A DNA stretch of 64,000 nucleotides, taken from contig NZ_SLUM01000016.1 in assembly GCF_004345265.1 (NCBI RefSeq), positions 1 to 64,000 on the forward strand. The letters run 5' to 3'. Source of the DNA: Allofournierella massiliensis. GTDB taxonomy: Bacteria; Bacillota; Clostridia; Oscillospirales; Ruminococcaceae. The translations under genes and the position numbers were made by a program. The notes under the pieces are model-generated. The model did no database searches. It was not told the DNA's origin and saw only the letters and a program-made list of their open reading frames with translations. Each line of letters starts with the position of its first letter. The first letter of the stretch is position 1. Of the stretch, positions 27,517 to 34,210 are shown piece by piece.

Positions 27517-28386
27517 TTATTTGTATTGTTTACGCAGGGTGAAGCCGCGGCCGTGGACCTCGTTCACCGAGTCGATGATAATGAAGGCCTGGGGATCAAC
27601 CTCCTGCACCAGATGGTTCAGCTTTGCCAGCTCCCGGTTGGTGATCACGGTGAGCACCATGTCCCACTCGTTGCGGGCGTAGCCGGTCTGGGCGTGGAGC
27701 AGGGTGCAGCCACGGTCCAGCACCTTCAGGATCAGCTGGCGGATCTCGTCGCTCTTTTCGCTGAGGATCTTTACCTGAATCTTGGAGTGGCCCATCAGCA
27801 CCACCTTGTCCAGCACGATGGTGTAGAGCAGCACCAGCAGGATGCCGTAGAGGATCTGCTCCCGGTTTTCCGCGAAGAACATCTGCCCGATGAGAATGGC
27901 GAAGTCCAGCCCGTACATGACCACCGAGATGGGCACGCCCCAGAACTTGTTGGCCACAATGGGGGGGATATCCATACCGCCGCTGGAAGCGCCTGCGCCG
28001 ATCACAAGACCAATGGCCGCGCCGATCATCACACCGGCGAACACGGTGGCCAGCATGGGGTCACGGGTCATGTCTCCGATGCCGGGAATCCAGCTGAACA
28101 GTTCCAGAAAGATGGGGTAGCAGAAGGTGGAAACCGCTGTGTTGAAGGCGAACCATCGGCCCATGACAGCTGCGCCCAGAATGAACATAATCACGTTGGA
28201 GATCATTACAAAGGTGGAGATGGAAATGCCCAGCCAGTGCTGGCCGATCAGGGCAAGGCCGGTGGTGCCGCCGGTAATCAGCCCGCAGGGCAGAACGAAC
28301 ATGTCCACCGCAAGGGCATAAAGGGCGTTGCCTGCCAGCACCAGCAGCAGGTTTCTGAGCCTGCGCGGTAGCTTAAACTGTTTCAT
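27517..28386 (-). CDS. YitT family membrane protein (DUF161/DUF2179)
   Basis: The 289-residue protein has five or six N-terminal helices with the ITGGTTGLAL and GASSGGMDIP motifs of the YitT/YvjA family and a C-terminal cytoplasmic DUF2179 domain (about 215-285) ending in VNEVHGRGF. The family is common in Firmicutes; its biochemical function is not established. The frame extends upstream to 28512, but AAAGGCGG lies 8 bases before the ATG at 28386 and the membrane domain starts right after it. It has its own minus-strand promoter and terminator. Confidence 0.88.
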   Translation of the reverse strand: MKQFKLPRRLRNLLLVLAGNALYALAVDMFVLPCGLITGGTTGLALIGQHWLGISISTFVMISNVIMFILGAAVMGRWFAFNTAVSTFCYPIFLELFSWIPGIGDMTRDPMLATVFAGVMIGAAIGLVIGAGASSGGMDIPPIVANKFWGVPISVVMYGLDFAILIGQMFFAENREQILYGILLVLLYTIVLDKVVLMGHSKIQVKILSEKSDEIRQLILKVLDRGCTLLHAQTGYARNEWDMVLTVITNRELAKLNHLVQEVDPQAFIIIDSVNEVHGRGFTLRKQYK

Positions 28387-28461
28387 CCAAAAGACCGCCT
28401 TTCCCATCGCTCCCAGTTGCCTTTGGTCAAAAGGACAGAACGATTTTGCAATATAAATAAA

Positions 28462-28489
28462 AGTATACAACGCTCTGGCGGCATTGCAA
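28462..28489 (-). promoter_or_regulatory. Promoter of the yitT-like gene
   Basis: On the minus strand TTGCAA (28484-28489) is 16 bases from TATACT (28462-28467). This lies about 75 bases before the start. The rest of the 28387-28720 gap holds only this promoter, the terminator at 28661 and AT-rich sequence without recognisable genes. Confidence 0.65.
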
Positions 28490-28660
28490 GGGTTTGAGCC
28501 AAGGTTCGGCAATTGTGTGCGGCCCGGGCAAATTCACGGCAAAAAGCTTGGTGAAAAGATGCAGAAAATCGGCAGGTTTTGTGGAAAAGGAGGAAGAAAA
28601 GCACGTCGCACTACCACTTTATTGTGATATATTGACAGATTGGAGCCGAAAGAAAGGCGC

Positions 28661-28688
28661 AAAAAGGCCCCGGCCGAAGAACCGGGGC
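28661..28688 (-). terminator. Terminator of the yggS/ywlG operon
   Basis: GCCCCGG (28667-28673) and CCGGGGC (28682-28688) pair. On the minus strand the stem is followed by CTTTTT. Confidence 0.85.
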
Positions 28689-28720
28689 AATGGGTGGAAT
28701 AATCGGAGCAAACAAGGCTC

Positions 28721-29446
28721 TCAGGGTTCGGCGGGTAGAGGATAGGCCCGGGGCCCAAAGATGGCGGTGCCCACCCGTACCAGAGTGGCGCCCTCCTGAA
28801 TGGCGGCCTCAAAATCGCCGCTCATGCCCATGGACAGAATCTCCATCCGGGCTTTCTGCCAGCTGCAGGCCGCAGCCTCATCAAACAGAGCGCGCATGGC
28901 GGCAAACCATCGGCGCTGGGCGGCGGGCTCGGTTTCCTTCGGAGGGATGCACATCAGGCCCTTGACCAGAATGTTTTCCATTCCATCCGCCTGTTCCAAC
29001 AGGGCCATCAGCCCGTCGGGGGCAACGCCGCCCTTGCTGGCCTCGCCGCCGATGTTTACCTGCAGCAGCACCGGCTGCACGATGTTCTGGCGGGCGGCTT
29101 CCTTCTGTACCGCCAGCAGCAGGTGCTCGGAATCCACCGATTCAATCAGATCCGCCGCGCCCACCACCTGGCGTACCTTGTTGGTTTGCAGGTGGCCGAT
29201 GAAGTGTAGCGGGGTGGAGCCGTAAGCCCCGGCGGCCCGCTTTTCCACCAGCTCCTGTACCCGGTTTTCACCGAATACGTCAATGCCGATGTTCCAGGCG
29301 GCGCGCACCGTGTCGGAGGTCTGAGTCTTGCTGGCGGCGCACAGCTGCACCGATGCGGGATCACGCCCGGCGGCACGGCAGGCCTCGTCCATGCGGCAGC
29401 GCACCTGCGCGGTGCGCTGAGCAAGCTGTTCATGCAGTTCGTTCAT
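28721..29446 (-). CDS. yggS: YggS family pyridoxal-phosphate homeostasis protein
   Basis: The 241-residue single-domain alanine-racemase-fold protein binds PLP through Lys40 in CAASKTQ. HFIGHLQTNK near residue 80 and the closing MSGDFEAAIQEGATLVRVGTAIFG are signature segments. Members (YlmE, PLPBP) keep free PLP in balance and have no known catalytic activity. The start at 29446 has GGAGGGTGCAAGA upstream. It follows the ywlG-like gene by 14 bases, so the two form one minus-strand unit. In many Firmicutes it sits near sepF/ylmG; that context is missing here. Confidence 0.92.
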   Translation of the reverse strand: MNELHEQLAQRTAQVRCRMDEACRAAGRDPASVQLCAASKTQTSDTVRAAWNIGIDVFGENRVQELVEKRAAGAYGSTPLHFIGHLQTNKVRQVVGAADLIESVDSEHLLLAVQKEAARQNIVQPVLLQVNIGGEASKGGVAPDGLMALLEQADGMENILVKGLMCIPPKETEPAAQRRWFAAMRALFDEAAACSWQKARMEILSMGMSGDFEAAIQEGATLVRVGTAIFGPRAYPLPAEP

Positions 29447-29460
29447 TCTTGCACCCTCCT

Positions 29461-30006
29461 TTACGCTTCCGCGTAGGCAGCCCGGCTGCCGCCGATGTAT
29501 TTGGGGCGAGTGCGGGCGCAGACCAGATTGGCCTCACCAATGTGGCGTACGCTCAGCCGCACCGGAACCGCAACCGCCTTCAGGTGCATGCCGATCAGGG
29601 TGTCGCCAATATCCATGCCGGCATCCGCCCGGATGCTTTCCAGCGCCACCGGATGGGCAAACCGCTGCCAGCAGGTGGTGGCAAAGCTGCCGCCCGCCTT
29701 GGGCTGGGGAATCACGTTCACCGGTTCAGCCCCCACGGGCAGGGCCTCCTCCTCCAGAATGAGGGCCCGGTTCAGATGCTCACAGCACTGGGCGGCCAGA
29801 AAGACCCCCGCTTCCCGAAGCACCGGGGCGATGCCCTCATACACAGCCTGCGCGGCTTCCAGGCTGGAGCCGTGGCCGATCTGGCTGCCCACGATTTCGC
29901 TGGAGGAGCAGCCTACCACCAGAATGCTGCCCGGCCGCAGCTTTGCGGCGGACAGAAGCTCCCGCACGGCCTGTGCGCTCTGGGCACGGATCACATCATA
30001 ATTCAT
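29461..30006 (-). CDS. TIGR01440/DUF436 (YwlG-like) family protein
   Basis: The 181-residue protein has the compact YwlG fold: LVVGCSSSEIVGSQIGHGSS near residue 30, FLAAQCCEHLNRALI near 75, and MDIGDTLIGMHLKAVAVP near 135. Function is unknown; the family is widespread in Firmicutes and often lies close to glyA or tkt-like genes, which are not seen here. The frame is open upstream to 30129, but residues there look non-coding and GAGGTG lies 9 bases before the ATG at 30006. It is followed after 14 bases by yggS. Confidence 0.85.
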   Translation of the reverse strand: MNYDVIRAQSAQAVRELLSAAKLRPGSILVVGCSSSEIVGSQIGHGSSLEAAQAVYEGIAPVLREAGVFLAAQCCEHLNRALILEEEALPVGAEPVNVIPQPKAGGSFATTCWQRFAHPVALESIRADAGMDIGDTLIGMHLKAVAVPVRLSVRHIGEANLVCARTRPKYIGGSRAAYAEA

Positions 30007-30040
30007 GCAAACAACACCTCGTATCTGTTTGAAATAAGGC

Positions 30041-30068
30041 GGGCAGCCCGCCGGAAATCGGGCTGCCC
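30041..30068 (-). terminator. Hairpin after the MntR-like gene
   Basis: A perfect 10-bp stem GGGCAGCCCG/CGGGCTGCCC with an 8-base loop lies just downstream of the regulator on the minus strand. The T-run is poor, so termination may be weak. Confidence 0.55.
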
Positions 30069-30085
30069 GTGGATTGGAATCGTGT

Positions 30086-30460
30086 TCAGGCCTGCTTGTG
30101 GCGGCGATAGCATTCCTTGATTCGCTCAAAACTTACCGGATGCAGATCGTGCTCCAGGCGGCAGGCGTCCTCACGGGCAATGTCCTCGGGTACGCCCAGA
30201 TCGATGAGCACCTGACTGAGCAGGGTATGCCGCTCGTATACACTCTCGGCAATGGCACGGCCCTCGTCGGTCAAGGTGATCAGGCCGATCTCATCCACAT
30301 GGATGTATCCGTTTTCCCGCAGCTTTTTCATGGCAGTGGAAACGCTGGGTTTGGAGTAGGACATCTCGTTGGCGATGTCGATGGAGCGCACGTGGCCCTT
30401 CCGGTGCAGAAGCACGAGGATCGTCTCCAGATAATCCTCGGCGGATTCCATGATCTTCAT
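30086..30460 (-). CDS. DtxR/MntR-family metal-dependent transcriptional regulator
   Basis: The 124-residue protein has an N-terminal winged helix (DYLETILVL start, recognition helix around SKPSVSTAMKKL) and the dimerisation domain with metal ligands in YERHTLL and EDACRLEHDL. The C-terminal SH3-like domain of DtxR is absent, as in MntR. It likely represses metal-uptake genes when Mn2+ or Fe2+ is bound. AAGGAGG precedes the ATG at 30460; the open frame up to 30529 is not needed. A minus-strand promoter lies at 30501-30529. The DtxR-like repeats upstream of the CydDC-like operon 3 kb away are a possible target. Confidence 0.92.
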   Translation of the reverse strand: MKIMESAEDYLETILVLLHRKGHVRSIDIANEMSYSKPSVSTAMKKLRENGYIHVDEIGLITLTDEGRAIAESVYERHTLLSQVLIDLGVPEDIAREDACRLEHDLHPVSFERIKECYRRHKQA

Positions 30461-30500
30461 GGCAAAAGCCTCCTTTCCGGGCGAAAATTCTCTATCAAAT

Positions 30501-30529
30501 ATCCTACCATAATCCACCCTCTTTTGCAA
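30501..30529 (-). promoter_or_regulatory. Promoter of the MntR-like gene
   Basis: TTGCAA (30524-30529) and TAGGAT (30501-30506 on the minus strand) are 17 bases apart, about 40 bases before the start codon. Confidence 0.55.
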
Positions 30530-30540
30530 ACCGGGCAGAC

Positions 30541-30582
30541 AAAAAGCCGCCCCTCCGCTTCGGATTACCGGAAGGCGGAAGA
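30541..30582 (-). terminator. Terminator of the DHHW/DUF4358 operon
   Basis: AAAAAGCCGC (30541-30550) pairs with GCGGCTTTTT (30573-30582). It lies just after the DHHW gene on the minus strand, with T-rich ends on both strands. Confidence 0.85.
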
Positions 30583-30595
30583 GCGGCTTTTTGTC

Positions 30596-31528
30596 TCAGC
30601 GTAGCATGGCGCTTTCGTTTACCACCCAGCTGCTGAACAGAAACAGCACATCCTGATTGGTAAAGGTCACATACTGGGGCACCAGACCGCTGACCATGTA
30701 GCGCAGATCGATCAGGGTGATGGTGCGGTACTGCTCGCACAGAAGGGGCGCAAGGCTGCTGGCAAAGGAATCCCGGAAGATCACCAGCTCCCGGTCGGTG
30801 GCGGCGTTTGGGTTTTCGATGGTCTGCAGCGGGGTGGCCCCGTTCAAAAATACATCGTAGCTGCCCGCGCCGCTGAGCTTGGAGGTGTCGTAAACGGCGG
30901 TGGCCTCCGGGTACTGGAAGTTGTCCACCCGGGCGGCCTCGGTGGCCGGGCTGGTCAGCCAGACCAGCGTTTCCGGCTCGGCCGGGGCGGGGATGTACTT
31001 GCCGTAGCTGCCCACGAAGCCGTCAAAGGCGTGCTGCTCCCAGCCGGAAAGCTCCTGGGAGAACCCCATGGCTTCGCCCAGTGCGTCCACCACCGGCTGC
31101 AGGTTTTCCTGCCTCCAGTGGGCGTCGGTTTTGTAGTAGTCCGCCAGTGTGAGTTTGTCCCGCAGGTCGATCCAGGTGATGGAATCGTCCAGTCCGGCCT
31201 GCACCTGGCTTGCCATGGCGTCGAAATCCAGCACCGGCCAGCCCTCATCCGGCAGGTAGTGGGATTTATCGGGAATGATGGCGCAGTAGACTTTGTTCTC
31301 TTCGGTGAGAAGAGTGTCGCGAATGGTATTTACCTTTTTTACAAAGGAATCAGCGCTCTTTTCATCCCGCTCGCCCAGATACTGCACCCAGTAGCCCTCC
31401 TGCTGATACATGCCGTTTTCGTCCGGCTGGCGGCGCGGGGTGCTCAGCGACAAAACCAGCGCGGCGGCCAGCACAAGAGCGGCCGCCGCGCAGCTTACCG
31501 CAACCGGTTTACAGCGCACCGGAAGCAT
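30596..31528 (-). CDS. DHHW-family (AlgX/DltD-like SGNH) membrane-anchored protein
   Basis: The 310-residue protein has one N-terminal hydrophobic segment (about 11-29) and an extracytoplasmic domain. KTDAHW in the middle (the Asp-His-Trp triad that names the family) and FRDSFASSLAPLL near residue 253 (nucleophile Ser) mark it as an SGNH-like O-acetyltransferase or esterase relative. Such proteins usually work with an MBOAT acyltransferase on secreted glycans, but no MBOAT is in this window. Its start lies 20 bases inside the end of the upstream DUF4358 gene, so the two are coupled. The glycan target is unknown. Confidence 0.8.
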   Translation of the reverse strand: MLPVRCKPVAVSCAAAALVLAAALVLSLSTPRRQPDENGMYQQEGYWVQYLGERDEKSADSFVKKVNTIRDTLLTEENKVYCAIIPDKSHYLPDEGWPVLDFDAMASQVQAGLDDSITWIDLRDKLTLADYYKTDAHWRQENLQPVVDALGEAMGFSQELSGWEQHAFDGFVGSYGKYIPAPAEPETLVWLTSPATEAARVDNFQYPEATAVYDTSKLSGAGSYDVFLNGATPLQTIENPNAATDRELVIFRDSFASSLAPLLCEQYRTITLIDLRYMVSGLVPQYVTFTNQDVLFLFSSWVVNESAMLR

Positions 31529-32189
31529 CCTCAGGCATGGCTGCCACAGGGTCGGAGGTCACGTCGCCACCCTCGGGCATGGCCATGTCGGCACTGGCCT
31601 GATCCTTCACAACGGTCACATTCTCTTCGCCGCACTGGGCCTTGAAGTTGTCCAGAACGGTCTGGGCCAGGTCGTTGTAGCTCATGGCCAGCAGCACGGT
31701 GTCGCCGGAGTAGGCCACAACGGTGCGCTCGGCCTCCACACAGATCCACTTGCGGGGATTGGCGTTCGCGGCCACGTCCTCGGCCAGTTTGGCAGCTTCC
31801 TCGGCACTGTTTGCCTTCAGCAGGCAGATGGAGTGGGCCTGGGCGCTCATGGCGGCTTCAGCGCAGAGCCCCTCTTTATAGGCGCTCATGGCCACGCCGG
31901 TGTTGTGCTCGGAGTTTTCCTCGGTGAGGGGGGCATATTTGCTGCCGTCCTCCTGGGGCATGAGCATGGGCATCTGATCCTCGGCAATGCCGTTGAACAG
32001 GGCGTCCATCACGGTGGTCAGGTCGCTGGTATCCACAGTCTCGGTGGAGCCGCTCTGGGCAGAGGAGGAAGCGGAAGAAGAAGCCGCGCCGGAGGAGGCG
32101 GTGCTGGAAGAGCTGCCGGCGGTGGAACCGCAGGCGGCCAGCGCCAGGGCCAGAGTCAGGGCGGTGAGAGTGATTGCAAGCTTTTTCAT
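31509..32189 (-). CDS. DUF4358-type lipoprotein
   Basis: The 226-residue protein starts with a lipoprotein signal peptide (lipobox ALAAC, Cys20) and a Ser/Ala-rich linker (about 22-52), then a DUF4358-like domain including KWICVEAERTVVAYSGDTVLLAMSYND-type sequence. This family commonly lies beside DHHW and MBOAT genes in clostridia, and here it directly precedes a DHHW gene with a 20-base overlap. It probably helps modify or sense cell-surface glycan; function is not known. AAAGGAG precedes the ATG at 32189. An inverted-repeat element (copy A) lies in its leader. Confidence 0.75.
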   Translation of the reverse strand: MKKLAITLTALTLALALAACGSTAGSSSSTASSGAASSSASSSAQSGSTETVDTSDLTTVMDALFNGIAEDQMPMLMPQEDGSKYAPLTEENSEHNTGVAMSAYKEGLCAEAAMSAQAHSICLLKANSAEEAAKLAEDVAANANPRKWICVEAERTVVAYSGDTVLLAMSYNDLAQTVLDNFKAQCGEENVTVVKDQASADMAMPEGGDVTSDPVAAMPEDASGAL

Positions 32190-32211
32190 AAAAATAACTC
32201 CTTTTTCTTGT

Positions 32212-32279
32212 GCCAACACTGCACAATTACGCCGGAATTTTCCGGTTCGCTCCACCATCTGGAATTGCGCGGTGTTGCC
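32212..32279. repeat. Inverted-repeat element, copy A
   Basis: About 68 bp with imperfect inverted ends (GCCAACACTGCACAATT and GGAATTGCGCGGTGTTGC). The right part TTCCGG-TTCGCTCCACCATCTGGAATT is shared with copies B and C. It lies just upstream of the DUF4358 gene. Confidence 0.8.
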
Positions 32280-32409
32280 TTGTGTTGAACCGATGCAGGC
32301 TGCCGGGCCGCCACACTGCCTAGTATCCCCCGGCGGGGGCGTTTTTTTGCGCCTGCTGCAGGGAATACGCACAGCCGGGCCGGATTATTGCAGGCAGAAA
32401 GAAAAAACT

Positions 32410-32437
32410 TTTTCAAGCCCGGTATCTATGCTATAAT
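32410..32437 (+). promoter_or_regulatory. Candidate promoter of the metF-metH-transporter operon
   Basis: TTTTCA (32410-32415) and a perfect TATAAT (32432-32437) are 16 bases apart. The implied leader is about 230 nt and contains inverted-repeat copy B. I found no cobalamin, SAM or S-box riboswitch signature in it. Confidence 0.6.
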
Positions 32438-32468
32438 AGAACAATTGTTATTGCTAATGTAATACAAA

Positions 32469-32640
32469 GGCAACACCGCACAATTCACGCCTAACGGCTC
32501 AGGCGGTGTGTCGCGCCAAAATTTTCCGTGCTATTTTCCAAAAATGCTCGCCAATCCACCAAGGATTGGCTGCGCTTTTTGATTCATATCACAAAAAATT
32601 TTCCGGCGCGCTCCACCACCTGGAATTATGCGGTATTGCC
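32469..32640. repeat. Inverted-repeat element, copy B (long form)
   Basis: This 172-bp copy has ends GGCAACACCGCACAATTC and GGAATTATGCGGTATTGCC. It shares the right-hand GCGCTCCACCACCTGGAATT part with copies A and C, but carries about 100 extra bases with their own hairpin CCAATCC/GGATTGG (32551-32569). It lies between the likely promoter and the metF start, so it would be transcribed as part of the leader. Confidence 0.85.
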
Positions 32641-32675
32641 CAAACCAAAGCAAATAGAAGGGGAGGGCTAGAGCT

Positions 32676-33554
32676 ATGCGTCTGTCGCAGGTGTTCCGGC
32701 AAAAAGAATGTGTATTTTCCATCGAGGTGTTTCCGCCCAAGAAGAACGGGGCCACGCCCGAAAGTCTGTATCCCACGCTGGAAAAGCTGGCCGGTCTTTC
32801 GCCGGATTACATCAGCGTGACCTACGGCGCCGGCGGCGGCAAGGCGGGGCTTTCCACCGTGCAGATTGCCCGGCATCTGAAACAGGAGCTGGGGGTGGAG
32901 CCGCTGGCCCACCTGACCGGCATCAACTCCACCCGCGAACAGGTGGCCGAGACCGTGCAGGCGTTGCAGAAAGCGGGCATTGAAAACGTGCTCACCCTGC
33001 GGGGCGACATCTGCCCCGACGCTCCCCGCAGCAAGGACTTTTTCCATGCCAGCGATCTGGCCTCCTTCGTAAAGAGCAAGGGCGACTTCTATCTGGCGGG
33101 CGCCTGTTACCCGGAGGGCCATGTGGAAAGCGAAAATCTGCGTCAGGACGTGGAGAACCTGAAATACAAGCTGGACGCGGGGGTGGAGCATCTGGTCACC
33201 CAGCTGTTCTTTGATAACGCCCGTTACTACCGCTTCATGAATCTGGTGCGCAAGGCGGGCATTCAGGCCCCGGTGCAGGCGGGCGTAATGCCCATTGTGT
33301 CCGCCCGGCAGGTGCAGCGCACCGTGGCGCTGAGCAGCGCCAGCCTGCCGCCCCGGTTCACCAAGATGATCAGCCGGTACGACGGCGACGAGGCCGCTTT
33401 GTTCGACGCGGGCATCGACTACGCCATTGAGCAGCTGCGGGATCTGATCGAAGGCGGCGCGGACGGCGTGCATCTTTACGCCATGAACAATCCCGAGGTG
33501 GCCCGCCGGGTGTATGAGGGCATCCGGGATCTGCTGCCGGAGGCAAAGGCGTGA
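32676..33554 (+). CDS. metF: Methylenetetrahydrofolate reductase
   Basis: The 292-residue flavoprotein barrel makes 5-methyl-THF, the methyl donor for MetH. It opens with the FSIEVFPPKKNGA motif, and VTYGAGGG near residue 50, HLTGINSTREQV near 90, NVLTLRGD near 110 and AGVMPIVSARQVQR near 210 follow MetF order. The length matches bacterial single-domain MetF. GGGGAGGGC precedes the ATG. It overlaps the next gene by 4 bases and opens a six-gene run. Confidence 0.95.
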   Translation: MRLSQVFRQKECVFSIEVFPPKKNGATPESLYPTLEKLAGLSPDYISVTYGAGGGKAGLSTVQIARHLKQELGVEPLAHLTGINSTREQVAETVQALQKAGIENVLTLRGDICPDAPRSKDFFHASDLASFVKSKGDFYLAGACYPEGHVESENLRQDVENLKYKLDAGVEHLVTQLFFDNARYYRFMNLVRKAGIQAPVQAGVMPIVSARQVQRTVALSSASLPPRFTKMISRYDGDEAALFDAGIDYAIEQLRDLIEGGADGVHLYAMNNPEVARRVYEGIRDLLPEAKA

Positions 33555-34210
33555 TCCGGCCGCTGCCCCCGGCGCTGGATCGGGACGAAGCCCTGCGGTA
33601 TCTGGGCGGCGCGGGCAAGGAGGTTCCTCCGGCGGTGGACGCTCTATTGGACAGAGCCGCCGCCGAGCTGTGGCGAACCGCCGCGCCCCGGGCCGCCGTT
33701 CGCCGCCTGCCGGCGGACAGGCTGGCCCCTCTGCTGGCCGGGCGGGACATTGCCGCCCATCTGCAGGGCTGCGACGAGGGCCTGCTGCTGGCGGTGACGC
33801 TGGGCGCCGGGGTGGATGGTGCCCTGCGCCGGGCCATGGCCACCGATATGGCATACGGCGTGGTGCTGGACGCCGCCGCCAGCACACTGGTGGAGCAGCT
33901 GGCGAATGCACTGGAAAACGAGCAGCGGGCGCTGCTGGAACGGGAAGGGCGATACCTGACCGGCCGGTTTTCTCCCGGCTACGGTGACTGGCCCATCACG
34001 GTGCAGCCGGCCTTTGTGCAGTGGCTGGACGCGGGCCGTCAGGCGGGGATATGCTCCACTGCCAGCTGTGTGCTCACTCCGGGCAAAAGCATCACCGCCC
34101 TGTGCGGCGCGGCGGATCATCCGGTGAAGGGTAAGCTGGCAGGCTGCGCTACCTGCGCCCTGCGGGATACCTGTACGAAACGAAAGGAGGGCAAACCCTG
34201 TGCCCAATAA
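33551..34210 (+). CDS. Methionine synthase reactivation protein (stand-alone MetH activation domain)
   Basis: The 219-residue protein corresponds to the SAM-binding C-terminal domain of E. coli MetH that methylates cob(II)alamin after oxidation. FSPGYGDWPI is the counterpart of the RPAPGY SAM motif, and ICSTASCVLTPGKSITAL follows it as in clostridial versions. The tail carries CATCALRDTC, a four-Cys cluster that could bind metal or Fe-S; this is my inference. It starts at GTG 33551 overlapping the metF stop and itself overlaps the metH start by 11 bases. Its neighbour MetH lacks this domain, so the two proteins together make one enzyme system. Confidence 0.88.
   Translation: MIRPLPPALDRDEALRYLGGAGKEVPPAVDALLDRAAAELWRTAAPRAAVRRLPADRLAPLLAGRDIAAHLQGCDEGLLLAVTLGAGVDGALRRAMATDMAYGVVLDAAASTLVEQLANALENEQRALLEREGRYLTGRFSPGYGDWPITVQPAFVQWLDAGRQAGICSTASCVLTPGKSITALCGAADHPVKGKLAGCATCALRDTCTKRKEGKPCAQ

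Noticed and set aside
32438-32675. Cobalamin or SAM riboswitch in the metF leader
   Set aside because: I looked for the B12-box and S-box core sequences and did not see them; the leader is explained by the inverted-repeat element.
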